Of a stretch of 34,227 nt of DNA, positions 6,323 through 15,106 are shown one piece after another. Position 1 is the first letter of the stretch; every line of letters starts with the position of its first letter. Both the position numbers and the translations under genes were made by a program. The notes beneath the pieces were generated by a model, which had not been told where the DNA came from, ran no database searches, and saw nothing but the letters and a program-made list of their open reading frames with translations. Source of the DNA: Microcaldota archaeon (lineage in GTDB: Archaea; Micrarchaeota; Micrarchaeia; Anstonellales; Bilamarchaeaceae); assembly GCA_013425375.1 (NCBI GenBank), contig JACCLH010000083.1, positions 1-34,227 of the forward strand, read 5' to 3'.

Positions 6323-6736
6323 TCATTTCTGCAGTCTTTTCAGCGCGTCCATCGCATCCTTTCTTCTTTCCCACGGCACCAGCAGGTGGTCGTGGTGGTA
6401 TGCAGAAAAAGCATTGATGCTTATCTTCTCTTTCGCCAATGCCTCGCTTATCCTCGCCAGGAAACCGACCGCCATCAAATCAGAATAGACATTGAGCGTT
6501 ATCAAGGCGAACGGCCCGGCCATCTTTTCAGTCAGACCCGCGATTTCTTCCTTTATCCCTTCTTCTAACACCACCGTGAGCCCTTCCTCCTCCCGGTAGA
6601 TGCAGGTGATGTAATCCAGGTAGTTGGCAAGCATCATCAGCTCGCTTTCGCCAACAGAAGCCATGAAGTATCTGGTTTTCGCCATCTTCGGCTGCAGGTT
6701 CTTCAACAGCTTTTTCAGGTCAGATACTGTTTCCAT
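6323..6736 (-). CDS. ACT domain-containing protein
   Basis: This 137-residue protein has two ACT-like halves. The C-terminal half, GPFALITLNVYSDLMAVGFL followed by SINAFSAYHHDHLLVP, matches the pattern of small stand-alone ACT proteins that may bind amino acids. The stretch ISINAFSAYHHDH is characteristic of that group. The start is supported by a GGTGA ribosome-binding site 10 nt downstream of the priS stop. It is the last gene of the dys-priL-priS operon. No enzyme domain is attached, so its role is unknown; an allosteric or regulatory function is the family expectation. Confidence 0.8.
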   Translation of the reverse strand: METVSDLKKLLKNLQPKMAKTRYFMASVGESELMMLANYLDYITCIYREEEGLTVVLEEGIKEEIAGLTEKMAGPFALITLNVYSDLMAVGFLARISEALAKEKISINAFSAYHHDHLLVPWERRKDAMDALKRLQK

Positions 6737-6746
6737 AGTTTCACCT

Positions 6747-7907
6747 TCAAATCAGCACTGCACTGTCCTTGCAAACAAACAGCAAAGCGAAGCGCTGCGG
6801 CAGCTCTTTCATCTCGTCCTTCTTGAACGGTCCCACGGTATCGTTCCCGAGCGTGAGCTGCGGCACGTCTTCAATAAACTTCACCTTCATTTCATTTCCG
6901 GGTTCGCTCGCGCTTCCGATTCCGCTCGGATTTTCGGTTTTTTGTTTTGGGTTTTGGTTTTTGTTTTGGTTCTCGAGCACGGCGTCCTTCCACGGATCAA
7001 ATGCCTTTATATCATCTATTATCTTCGCCACCAATCCTGTCTCGCCATGTATGGAATTAGGAACCCGTATCAGCTTGCTGAGGTCCTGCGTCACTCCGAC
7101 ATCGGTATTCACAGAATGGATGGGCAGACTGTCAGCGACAATCTTCAGCCTCTTCTTCAATTCATCGAATTTCAGGAATGTCCTGCTCCAGTTGCCCTCT
7201 TTTATCCCGCTGATGAAGAACTCCCTCTCTTTCTGGTCAGCGTATTTCCGCGAAAGCGCTGTGGGATTATCCTCCAGCAGCTTCAACACCCCGCGTGCCA
7301 TCCGTCCCCTGTATCCACCCTCGTCAGGCCTCGGTCCCAACAGTTTCTGCGGCTTACTGTCAGACAGCCCGAAGAAATCCAGGTAATCCAGCCCCTGGCC
7401 CATTATGTAATCCACAAGCTCCCTTCTCTCATCGCCGCCAAGGTCCAGGAACGCCTTGTCCCTCACATGGATGTGATAGCCGCGGTTCCCTGAGAAAACG
7501 ATTATGACGTCCTCTTTTCCCACTCCGAAGTCATTGATTATGAAATCATCAACCAGCCGCACAACCTCCTCTTTCACTGCCTCCAGCTTGGCATAGGCGC
7601 CATATCTGCCTTCGGAGTGGATGTCAAGGTCAAAGACCAGGTCTGCCCCTTTCCACTGCTTCTTCTGTATCGGTGTGGCTCCGGGGAACTCGTAATACGC
7701 CGTCGAGTGGGATACGAACATCGGCGTGTTGCTGCAAAGGTATCTCCTGAGCTCCGTGGCATTGGCGAAATTCAGATGCCTGGCGTCTATCTTCTTCACA
7801 TTGCCGATGCCGAACTCCCTCTGCTCCAGGCCAGGGATGGGGAAGTCCGCCTCGGCGTAGTACGAAGCGAATATCCTCTTCACCGCGAGCATGTCGTCCT
7901 GTCTCAT
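6747..7907 (-). CDS. priS: DNA primase small (catalytic) subunit
   Basis: PriS synthesises RNA/DNA primers for replication together with PriL. In 386 residues the catalytic aspartates sit in VFDLDIH (D93, D95). The nucleotide-binding motif SGNRGYHIHV is at 139-148, followed by a helical region and a third conserved part, VNTDVGVTQDLSKLIRVPNS, with the usual LIRxPxS signature. A Gln/Asn/Lys-rich stretch (about 313-340) then interrupts the C-terminal part. Its coding DNA is a T/G-rich low-complexity run on the plus strand around 6915-6980. The start codon overlaps the priL stop in an ATGA, so the two subunits are translationally coupled. Confidence 0.95.
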   Translation of the reverse strand: MRQDDMLAVKRIFASYYAEADFPIPGLEQREFGIGNVKKIDARHLNFANATELRRYLCSNTPMFVSHSTAYYEFPGATPIQKKQWKGADLVFDLDIHSEGRYGAYAKLEAVKEEVVRLVDDFIINDFGVGKEDVIIVFSGNRGYHIHVRDKAFLDLGGDERRELVDYIMGQGLDYLDFFGLSDSKPQKLLGPRPDEGGYRGRMARGVLKLLEDNPTALSRKYADQKEREFFISGIKEGNWSRTFLKFDELKKRLKIVADSLPIHSVNTDVGVTQDLSKLIRVPNSIHGETGLVAKIIDDIKAFDPWKDAVLENQNKNQNPKQKTENPSGIGSASEPGNEMKVKFIEDVPQLTLGNDTVGPFKKDEMKELPQRFALLFVCKDSAVLI

Positions 7908-8842
7908 TTCCTTATGACCCCTTTCCTGTCATCTGTCAGCGTGTGCCAGTTCAGTGGATGCCCTATGCCGCACACAGCGCAGCACAGACCATAGGTCATG
8001 ATGGTGGCGCAGGAAGGCACGCTGTACTCCTTCTTCCTGATATGGCTCACCTGGTATTTCGTCACCTTCTCGTTGAAGTCAGGCAGGTCCTCGAACACCT
8101 TGACTATCGCCTCCTCGCCCATGCCTATCGCTGTCAGATAGGTCGCCAGGTACCATCTGGCATGGTGCGGCAGGTTCTCATGCTTCCTGGCGCTCTCCAG
8201 CATCTTCATGACACAGGGCGGGTGGTCGCCTGCCTTGATTATTATCCTGCTCTCGTTCTTGGGGATCTCTGCCAGCAGCTTCTTCGCCGCCTGCTTTATG
8301 ATGTCAGGTGGGTCCTTCACGAGCGGGATGTCCTCCACGTGCTGGCGGACCGCCTCCTCTATGAGCCTGAGCTTCTGCGAGCGCTTTATCTCCACCGTGC
8401 CGTGCAGTATCCGCATGTTTATTAGCCGGTAATCCGGGTTCCTCAGGCTGTACCGCAGGTAGGTGGGCAGGTCCACAGCGAGCCTGTCCCCCTCGCCTTT
8501 GGTGGCTATGCCGAAGCGTGAGGCCACCTCGTCAACGGCTGCATCACCATCGCGGTCAAGATAGCCCCGCGCCCTTTTCGATTCGTTGACAGCGAACCTG
8601 CTGGTGAGGAAATTGTTGTGGAGGTGCCCCAGCATCATCCTGGCAGCCGCGAACGAGGCTATCTCCTCCATCTTCTCGGTGTCGTGGAGGAGCATCCTGG
8701 CGCTGCTTTCGCCCTTGAGCGCCTTCTTCACCCGTTCCACGGCCAGTTCCACTATCCTTTCATCGGGCGCCATGCCCTGGATGTGCTTCTTGGCGCTCTC
8801 GCTGAACGGATATCTGACCGAGAAATCAAGCCCCTCCGCCAT
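7904..8842 (-). CDS. priL: DNA primase large subunit
   Basis: PriL is the regulatory iron-sulfur subunit of archaeal primase. The 312-residue protein is helical and carries candidate cluster cysteines at C210 (PPCVMKM), C278 (SCATIM), C287/C288 and C291 (GLCCAVCGIGHPLNWH). These fit the single 4Fe-4S cluster that links the C-terminal domain in this family. The N-terminal half (HDTEKMEEIASFAAARMML) matches the archaeal PriL scaffold. It lies between a membrane protein (19-bp gap) and priS (4-bp overlap). Confidence 0.92.
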   Translation of the reverse strand: MAEGLDFSVRYPFSESAKKHIQGMAPDERIVELAVERVKKALKGESSARMLLHDTEKMEEIASFAAARMMLGHLHNNFLTSRFAVNESKRARGYLDRDGDAAVDEVASRFGIATKGEGDRLAVDLPTYLRYSLRNPDYRLINMRILHGTVEIKRSQKLRLIEEAVRQHVEDIPLVKDPPDIIKQAAKKLLAEIPKNESRIIIKAGDHPPCVMKMLESARKHENLPHHARWYLATYLTAIGMGEEAIVKVFEDLPDFNEKVTKYQVSHIRKKEYSVPSCATIMTYGLCCAVCGIGHPLNWHTLTDDRKGVIRK

Positions 8843-8861
8843 GACCCCTATTCGGAGTTGT

Positions 8862-9362
8862 CTATTTTATATATTTCCCAAGAAGCCCGAAGAGCATGTA
8901 GGCCCCATCGAACAGCAGTATCGCGACCAGGTAGTCCCATCTCCCGAAAGCGACCATCACCAGGGCACCGAGCTTCAGGAACATGCGGTAATCTGTCAGC
9001 GGCTTCAAAGCGCCCACCAGCTTCAGCTCGTCAAGGAAAGCGAGCGCGACAAAGAACACGAAAACCATCACATCCAGCGACGGGAACCCGAAAGCGAAAA
9101 GCGATATCGCGGCTATCGCGAATCCTAACTGGTGGGCGACAGTATCAATCTTTCTGGCAAAAACCTGCGCCACGAGCGCAGCCAAAAACAGCACTGAAAA
9201 GCTCGCAGTCCCGATAAGATATCCTATCGCGAGGCCATAAGCAGCTGCGAAGACGTATTTGGATGGATGCTTGCTTTTCCTGTCGTCATCCATCCAGTCC
9301 ACTGCCTTGACCAGGAAACCGGCTAGGAAAGCGAGGATGAAAGGGAGGGCGGATGCGAGCAT
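8862..9362 (-). CDS. Small integral membrane protein, function unknown
   Basis: This is a 166-residue protein with about five predicted membrane segments, starting MLASALPFILAFLAGFLV and ending in a short Lys-containing tail. The first loop is charged and acidic (KAVDWMDDDRKSKHPSK). I set the start at 9362 because GAGGTGA, overlapping the dys stop (TTGAGGTGA), sits 5 nt before that ATG; a longer frame would start inside dys. There is no recognisable transporter or enzyme motif. It is wedged in an operon with dys and the primase genes, which says little about its role. Confidence 0.75.
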   Translation of the reverse strand: MLASALPFILAFLAGFLVKAVDWMDDDRKSKHPSKYVFAAAYGLAIGYLIGTASFSVLFLAALVAQVFARKIDTVAHQLGFAIAAISLFAFGFPSLDVMVFVFFVALAFLDELKLVGALKPLTDYRMFLKLGALVMVAFGRWDYLVAILLFDGAYMLFGLLGKYIK

Positions 9363-9367
9363 GTCGT

Positions 9368-10258
9368 TCACCTCAAAAACCTGGCCATTATAAGCGGCAA
9401 TGCGATTGTCGCATCGCAATCCACGGTCACATGGCCCGCGGTCTCCTTTATCTTGCCCCAGGATATGCCCTCACTGGTCCTCGCCCCGCTCAGCGAGCCG
9501 TCCCATGGCGATGAGGTCGTGACATAGACCGCATAGTCAAAGCCGCCCCTCAGCAGGTTCACCCCTATCGCATGGTGCTTGGATATCCCTCCGCCGAGCA
9601 CTATGCCGCCTGTCTTGTCCGCATTCAGCGCAAGCTGGGCCAGTTCATTCATGTCCTTGGTGACATCTATCGTGAAATCCTTCCTTTTCTGCTTGAAGAA
9701 ATATGTCTGCAGCCCTATGGCCGAGTCTGTTATGCCAGGGCAGAACACCGGTATGCTGTTCTTCGTGCACCAGTGCAGGAAAGAGTCCTCACCGGTCTTC
9801 TCCCCGATTTTCCTGGCTATCTGCGATGGCGAGACCGTCTTCTCTTTCTTATACAGCTCTTCATAGGTTTCTTTCATGAAGCCCTCCAGATATTCGTAGC
9901 GGTCGTTGGGCACAAGGATATTGCCTATCCTGTTGACTCCTTTCTTGTGGAGCGTGGCATCATCCATCATGAAATCTCCGAGCTGGTATGGCTTCGCGGA
10001 TTTGATGAGGTCATGGTCCAGGCTCCCTCCAGCGGTGATTATCGCATCCACGAACCGCCTTTTGCACATCTCCGCGATTATCCCCCGCAGGCCTGATGCT
10101 ATCATATTGGATGTGAACGTCAGGAAAATGGTCGCCTTCTCCTTCTTCATCCTCTCTATTATGGAGACCGCCCTGGCGATGTTGGTGGCCTGGAATCCGC
10201 AGCCGGCCAGTCCGTCAATCTCTCTCAGGTCTTCCGCTTTCAGGTCCTGGATATCCAT
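9368..10258 (-). CDS. dys: Deoxyhypusine synthase
   Basis: The enzyme transfers the aminobutyl group of spermidine to a lysine of aIF5A, the first step of hypusine formation, using NAD. The 296-residue protein has the N-terminal family stretch TFTSNMIASGLRG, the segment AGGSLDHD, the FCPGITDSAIG motif, and the active-site lysine K227 in LGGGISKHHAIG. SGARTSEGISWGK near the C-terminus completes the NAD/spermidine site. The length is slightly short of eukaryotic enzymes but normal for archaea. A TATA box at 10277-10289 (minus strand TTTTTTATATTAT) lies about 26 nt upstream, so the operon transcript begins near the ATG. Confidence 0.95.
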   Translation of the reverse strand: MDIQDLKAEDLREIDGLAGCGFQATNIARAVSIIERMKKEKATIFLTFTSNMIASGLRGIIAEMCKRRFVDAIITAGGSLDHDLIKSAKPYQLGDFMMDDATLHKKGVNRIGNILVPNDRYEYLEGFMKETYEELYKKEKTVSPSQIARKIGEKTGEDSFLHWCTKNSIPVFCPGITDSAIGLQTYFFKQKRKDFTIDVTKDMNELAQLALNADKTGGIVLGGGISKHHAIGVNLLRGGFDYAVYVTTSSPWDGSLSGARTSEGISWGKIKETAGHVTVDCDATIALPLIMARFLR

Positions 10259-10276
10259 GGCAAGCAGTAGGGAGTG

Positions 10277-10289
10277 ATAATATAAAAAA
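10277..10289 (-). promoter_or_regulatory. Promoter of the dys-primase operon
   Basis: On the minus strand this reads TTTTTTATATTAT, a strong TATA box centred about 26 nt before the dys ATG at 10258. It is the only good promoter I see upstream of the five-gene minus-strand run ending at 6323. Confidence 0.55.
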
Positions 10290-10300
10290 CAGAGGGCCGG

Positions 10301-11158
10301 CTACCTGTCCAGATACGGTATCGTATTGCCGGCGAATTCTATGAGCGCATCCTTCTCCCCAGGAGAGAGCTTCCTGTCCAGATAGGCCGCCATCGCCTCA
10401 TCCAGCATGCCGTTGTCCAGACCATCCCTTATCTTGCATATGATCATGGCACGCATATGTTCGGCCATGCCAGCTTCCTTGATGAGACCCACGAACTCGT
10501 TTGTGGAGAAATCTGCCGGTACAACGCACATCCCGTAGCGTATTATGCCGATGCTGTCCACCAGGTCCTTGGACCTTATCTTCTTCATCATCAGCTTCAC
10601 TATGAGCAGCTCCTCAGGACGCAGGAGACGTGCCTGCATGGAGAAGCTCCCGTTCTCAGGATAGAACCCGAAGATCTCTTTTTCGTAATTGGATGCGAGC
10701 GAGAATTTTGGTTCGTAAGCAACGGCGCTCGAGGCATCGTATATAGGCGATACGGATATATGGGCCGCGGTTGCGGGACCGCAGTCTTTCTTGGATTTGT
10801 TGGCCTTTCTGCCTAATATGATGACATTCTCGTTGGACAACCGTAACTTCTTTCTCTTGTAGCCGAGATTCTTCAGCATTAAACCTATCTTCCGGGCGTC
10901 TTCACTATGCACCACCATGTCTATGTCATGGGTGTATCTTGTCGGGCCGCTGTAGGCGCGCGCCGCATAGCCGCCCATGAGCAGCAGCCGGACTTTGTTC
11001 TGCCTCGCCCAGACCATCATCTCGTTGATATCATACATGGCCTGCCTCTCCTGGTTGGACCTTCCAAGGTTTTCGAGGAGAGGGCGCTGTTTTTCGAATC
11101 TCGAGCGTTCTATCTCGACGTAGCGTCTGCTGCCACTGCCCTTTAATCTGTTGTCCAT
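10301..11158 (-). CDS. Nucleotidyltransferase, AbiEii/toxin-like fold
   Basis: In this 285-residue protein the segment LLLMGGYAARAYSGPTRYT followed by HDIDMVV (residues 59-83) is the nucleotidyltransferase signature: GG at 62-63 and the metal-binding DxD pair D78/D80. The ARPEELLIVKLMM-type helix (RLLRPEELLIVKLMMKKI) is typical of AbiEii-like proteins. Those are toxins of type IV toxin-antitoxin pairs or stand-alone enzymes. No AbiEi-like antitoxin lies next to it. TTTATAAAT at 11181-11189 sits about 27 nt upstream of the ATG, giving a leaderless promoter. Substrate unknown. Confidence 0.8.
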   Translation of the reverse strand: MDNRLKGSGSRRYVEIERSRFEKQRPLLENLGRSNQERQAMYDINEMMVWARQNKVRLLLMGGYAARAYSGPTRYTHDIDMVVHSEDARKIGLMLKNLGYKRKKLRLSNENVIILGRKANKSKKDCGPATAAHISVSPIYDASSAVAYEPKFSLASNYEKEIFGFYPENGSFSMQARLLRPEELLIVKLMMKKIRSKDLVDSIGIIRYGMCVVPADFSTNEFVGLIKEAGMAEHMRAMIICKIRDGLDNGMLDEAMAAYLDRKLSPGEKDALIEFAGNTIPYLDR

Positions 11159-11180
11159 AGTGTAACTAAGGGTAATAGTA

Positions 11181-11189
11181 TTTATAAAT
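11181..11189 (-). promoter_or_regulatory. TATA box of the nucleotidyltransferase gene
   Basis: TTTATAAAT, a nearly palindromic TATA box, is centred about 27 nt before the ATG at 11158. It lies just beyond the stop of the nnrD gene at 11212, so the nucleotidyltransferase can be transcribed on its own. Confidence 0.55.
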
Positions 11190-11211
11190 GTTTGCGGATG
11201 GAAAAATGTGT

Positions 11212-11967
11212 TTATAGTTTGGCAGCGCTCTCTGCCAGCACATCAGCCAGTTCAGAGGCGCAGAAGTTGTATCCGTACTTTCTCTTAAGCATGTTGCCTG
11301 CGTTGCCTGTTATAATCGCTCCGGCCACCGCGGCTGTGAAGCTGTCGTTCTTGCATGCGAGCGCTGCCACGAGCCCCGCCAGCACATCCCCTGTCCCGCC
11401 TTTTGTCATCCCCTGATTATGCACCCTGTTGGTCACAGTCCTTTTCCCGTTGCTGATTATGTCCACTGGCCCCTTCTTGAGTATGATGCAGCGGTGCTTC
11501 GCAGCCATCGCCTTCACGTTCCTTGCGCTGCCTTCCATCCCGAAAAGCATCCTGAACTCGTTCTCGTGCGGGGTGAGTATGGCGCCTTTGGGTATCCTCC
11601 CTTTCACGCGCTTCAGGCCATCGCCATCTATCACGAGTTTCGTGTTTTTTGTTTCGGGTTTCGGTATCGCCACGCGCGCATCCGATATCCCTATACCGAA
11701 AAGTATGCAGTCAATCTTCCCCCTCATCGCCGCGCTCTTCAAATCATAAACCACAATCGCCTCAGGTATCCTTTTCACCGCGCCTATCAGATAAGGGTCC
11801 CGTTCCGCAGGATAGAAATAAAGCAGGTCCACGAATCGCCTCGCGGCAAGGATTGAGAACATGGGCGCGCCATGGTAGTCTCTGCTCCCTCCTATTATAA
11901 GCAGTCTTCCATTATCGCCCTTCCGCGATTTCCCTGGCGGCGAATAGAGCGAGCGCAGCGCATTCAT
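11212..11967 (-). CDS. nnrD: ADP/ATP-dependent NAD(P)H-hydrate dehydratase
   Basis: The enzyme repairs hydrated NADH/NADPH (NADHX) in an ATP- or ADP-dependent reaction. The 251-residue protein has the ribokinase-like NnrD features: GRLLIIGGSRDYHGAP (20-35), the segment ILTPHENEF (130-138) and the nucleotide-site motif KGGTGDVLAGLVAAL with GTGD at 191-194. Many archaeal proteins fuse this domain to an NADHX epimerase; here only the dehydratase is present. I chose ATG 11967. A TATA-like TTTTAAT lies about 28 nt upstream, within the longer frame that starts at 12024. Confidence 0.92.
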   Translation of the reverse strand: MNALRSLYSPPGKSRKGDNGRLLIIGGSRDYHGAPMFSILAARRFVDLLYFYPAERDPYLIGAVKRIPEAIVVYDLKSAAMRGKIDCILFGIGISDARVAIPKPETKNTKLVIDGDGLKRVKGRIPKGAILTPHENEFRMLFGMEGSARNVKAMAAKHRCIILKKGPVDIISNGKRTVTNRVHNQGMTKGGTGDVLAGLVAALACKNDSFTAAVAGAIITGNAGNMLKRKYGYNFCASELADVLAESAAKL

Positions 11968-12077
11968 GTTTATCGCTTCTCTGTAAGGATTAAAATTGTG
12001 ATTGGCCTGGTCCTGCCCCACCATGGCCTGCGGCAGGCACCGGAAAACAAAATGATTATTAAGGATATCTCAGTGGT

Positions 12078-12818
12078 ATGGACATGGTAACCAGAAAGAA
12101 GGACCCCCCTACAGCTAAGATTGAACGGGTGCCCAGCGGCATCCCAGGCCTTGATGAGATGGTTTGTGGCGGTTTCGTGAGGGACAGCACAGTGCTTGTG
12201 CAGGGCGGGACAGGATCCGGCAAGACCATCATGTGCCTCCAATATCTCTATAACGGCGTCATCAAGTACAACGAGCCCGGCGTCTATCTCAGCTTCGCAG
12301 AATCAGATGAGATGGTATACCAGCACGGCAGCCTGTTCTCCTGGGACTTCAAATCCCTGGTCCGGGCCAACAAGTTCGCCATCATACGCTACCAGCCCCA
12401 TGAGATAGTGAAGATAATAGAAGAAGGCGGCGGCGTGATACGCGACACCGTGGAGTCCATGGGCGCCAGAAGGCTCGTCATAGACTCGCTCAGCGCCTAT
12501 GAGATGATGTTCGAGAACAAATACCGGGCCAACGAATCCATCCTTTCGCTGCTGGAGATACTCCGCAAATGGAACACAACCTCGCTCGTCACTTCAGAGA
12601 GCCCGATAAGCCCCATGATAGGGGGGCGGGGGAGGCTCGGCTTCCTCACGGACGGCATCATCAATCTCTATTACCTAAGGACGAACCACCACCGTTCGCG
12701 AGTCGTGGAGATACTCAAGATGAGAGACACCAACCACAGCGACGAGTTGCATCTCTTCGATCTGGATAAGAAAGGGATCAGGGTGACAAGGAGGTTGGGG
12801 AAGGTTGGCCAGTCCTAG
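12078..12818 (+). CDS. KaiC-like RecA-family ATPase at the head of the pilus operon
   Basis: This 246-residue, single-domain KaiC/RadA-like ATPase has the family opening VPSGIPGLDEMVCGGF, Walker A GGTGSGKT (43-50), and Walker B RLVIDSLS (132-139). The usual KaiC catalytic Glu pair position reads AES (FAESDEMVY). Its stop overlaps the start of the VWA pilin gene by 14 nt. The gene heads a type IV pilus operon, so a role like that of ArlH, the KaiC-like partner of the archaellum motor ATPase, is plausible by position. Stand-alone KaiC proteins also act in signalling. The function is inference. Confidence 0.9.
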   Translation: MDMVTRKKDPPTAKIERVPSGIPGLDEMVCGGFVRDSTVLVQGGTGSGKTIMCLQYLYNGVIKYNEPGVYLSFAESDEMVYQHGSLFSWDFKSLVRANKFAIIRYQPHEIVKIIEEGGGVIRDTVESMGARRLVIDSLSAYEMMFENKYRANESILSLLEILRKWNTTSLVTSESPISPMIGGRGRLGFLTDGIINLYYLRTNHHRSRVVEILKMRDTNHSDELHLFDLDKKGIRVTRRLGKVGQS

Positions 12819-15096
12819 TAATGCGCAGGCGAGCGTGGAATTCCTTCTCATCCTAGCCGTATCCATGGTCGTCATAATGATGATTGTGATACTGGCGCAG
12901 CAGCAGATAACCACAGTGCAGGCCGAGAAGGACAGCATGGATGCGCAAAACTCGCTCCTGGACCTGAGTTCTGCGGCCAGGGAGGTATATGCCCAGGGCG
13001 AAGGTTCCAAGAAACTTGTTTTCATCAGGCTCCCGAGCAGCTATGAGCCCAGCCGGTCGTTCGTGGGCAACAAGTCCATACAGATAAGGGCGGCCGGGAC
13101 CGACCATGTCTCAGTGGAGAATTTCAACGTCCGCGGCTATCTGCCGGGCACACCTGGAGGACACTGGGTGTGGGTGACATCTGAGGGCAACCGCGTCCGC
13201 ATAGGGCTTGCCATGATGGAACTTGACAAGAACAGGATATATGTTGTGATGGACAGCAACAGCTCCGCCAGCCGGTCCTTCTCTATCAAGAACGCCTGGG
13301 TCAGGAATATCAGCGTGGAAACCGCCACCACATGGACCACCGCGGATGTGCAGATGAGCGGAGTACCATCCGCATTCCAGCTCAGTGTTAACGGCAGCGA
13401 GCTGATAAACGTCCAATTCGCCTCCAGCGCGGAATCTGCCGGCTTCTACATCGGTGCGATAGAACTCGATGCCAGCGACGGCACGGGCGCAGTCGAAACT
13501 GTCACCGTGCCGGTCACAGTGGAGGTAATCAATCCTAACCAGCCCCTCCTGCCGGTGAAGGATATCCAGGGCCCGATAATCACCAACATCTACCAGGTGC
13601 CTACGCCTGCGGTGAAGACCCAGCCACTGGCAATCTATGTGAATGCCACGGACTCCCTGACCGGAAACCACACCATAAGCGGCTGCCAGATAGACGCGGA
13701 TAACTCTGGCAACTGGCAGACCATGCTTCCGGTCGACGGAGCGTACGACCAGGTAACGGAATTGTCGGTTTTCAATTATACGAGCGGTTTCACCCTCGGT
13801 CCGCACACAGTGAGGGCCAAGTGCACGGACTTCCTTAACAACACCGGTCCATTGGCCTACTATTACTTCAATGTGAGCGAGGCGGACCAGCTCGGCCCCA
13901 TAGTCATCCAGATGTATCATACCGACTATGCGACGACCATATCCAACATATCTGTGGGCGGGATTGCGACCGACGCATATACCGGGGGCAACGATGTCTC
14001 GGGGTGCAATGTGAAGGTAGACTCAGGCGGCTGGCATCCTGCCACCCCTGGAGACGGAACGTGGAATTCGACGACCGAGAACTTCACATACAATGTCGGG
14101 CCGGTCGCGGTGGGCATCCACAGCGTATATTACCAATGCAATGATTCGGTCGGAAATGTCGGCGGCATCTACAACGACACTTTCGGCGTGGTGGATGTGG
14201 ACCTGATGCTTGTCCTGGACCGGTCCGGCTCCATGGCATGGAACGTCACCAATGCCACGAATAGCGCCATCGTCAGCGCGTCAAGCACAGGCTGGAGCAG
14301 CGTGAAGACCCTGAGCGTCACCGCAAAGAATGGCGAACTGGCGAACCTCACGACGGAGATACGCTCGAGCACATCCAATTGTCTGACGTCCTTCAATGTC
14401 ACCATAGGCGGAGTGCAGGTGGCGACCGGAAACACCACCTCGACAAGCTACGTCTATTTCAATAACAGCATCAACATCACGAATGTCTACCCGCCCTTCA
14501 CCGTCACCCTTTGGCTGAAGCGCAACGCCACCGGATGCACGGCATACAACGGGGACTTCTCCATCCAGCAGGCCCCGATCAAGATGGCCGCGGCCCAGAA
14601 CGGCTCAGAGATATTCCTAGACATCGCCGGAAACCAGGTGCAGGCCGGCCTTGTCTCATTCAGCACGAGCGCCACCACCAACGAACAGCTCGCGATGATG
14701 ACGCCTTCGAATCAGGGGCATCTGAAGGATGCCATAGACGCCCTCACAGCTTCCGGCACCACATGCATCGAGTGTGGGCTCACGAACGCGTGCACCGAGC
14801 TAAACTCGTCCCGGTCCAGGCCCACAGCCAGCAAGGTCGTAGTGCTTCTGACCGACGGTGTCGGCAACGTCTGCAAAGACACCGGCTCCTGCACTGGCAC
14901 TGAATGCATGGGCTGTTCTGTCGCAGGCGCGGTCTATTGCAGGGACCGCGATGTGACCGTGTATACCATAGGGTTCGGCAATGATGTGGACGAGTCGGAG
15001 CTCACGAATATCGCCCTTCTTACGGGAGGAGACTACTATTTCGCTCCGAACGTTGCCACACTGACCGCCATTTTCCAGAGCATAGGCAGGCATTAG
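12805..15096 (+). CDS. Giant pilin with C-terminal von Willebrand factor A domain
   Basis: This 763-residue protein begins NAQASVEFLLILAVSMVVIM, a class III signal peptide with the QxSxEF motif and a pilin-like hydrophobic helix. After a long Thr/Ser/Asn-rich, sequon-rich ectodomain with repeated Ig-like pieces (about 250-350 and 355-460), there is a VWA domain. Its MIDAS residues are D472-R-S-G-S and D684 (LLTDG). About 110 residues are inserted between the DRSGS strand and the first helix (resuming about residue 590, IKMAAAQNG). The VWA part carries many cysteines (CIECG, CKDTGSC, CMGC). The start is TTG with GGAGG at 12791-12795, overlapping the kaiC stop. It is probably a pilus-tip adhesin. 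Confidence 0.88.
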   Translation: MASPSNAQASVEFLLILAVSMVVIMMIVILAQQQITTVQAEKDSMDAQNSLLDLSSAAREVYAQGEGSKKLVFIRLPSSYEPSRSFVGNKSIQIRAAGTDHVSVENFNVRGYLPGTPGGHWVWVTSEGNRVRIGLAMMELDKNRIYVVMDSNSSASRSFSIKNAWVRNISVETATTWTTADVQMSGVPSAFQLSVNGSELINVQFASSAESAGFYIGAIELDASDGTGAVETVTVPVTVEVINPNQPLLPVKDIQGPIITNIYQVPTPAVKTQPLAIYVNATDSLTGNHTISGCQIDADNSGNWQTMLPVDGAYDQVTELSVFNYTSGFTLGPHTVRAKCTDFLNNTGPLAYYYFNVSEADQLGPIVIQMYHTDYATTISNISVGGIATDAYTGGNDVSGCNVKVDSGGWHPATPGDGTWNSTTENFTYNVGPVAVGIHSVYYQCNDSVGNVGGIYNDTFGVVDVDLMLVLDRSGSMAWNVTNATNSAIVSASSTGWSSVKTLSVTAKNGELANLTTEIRSSTSNCLTSFNVTIGGVQVATGNTTSTSYVYFNNSINITNVYPPFTVTLWLKRNATGCTAYNGDFSIQQAPIKMAAAQNGSEIFLDIAGNQVQAGLVSFSTSATTNEQLAMMTPSNQGHLKDAIDALTASGTTCIECGLTNACTELNSSRSRPTASKVVVLLTDGVGNVCKDTGSCTGTECMGCSVAGAVYCRDRDVTVYTIGFGNDVDESELTNIALLTGGDYYFAPNVATLTAIFQSIGRH

Positions 15097-15106
15097 GCTG
15101 ATAACC

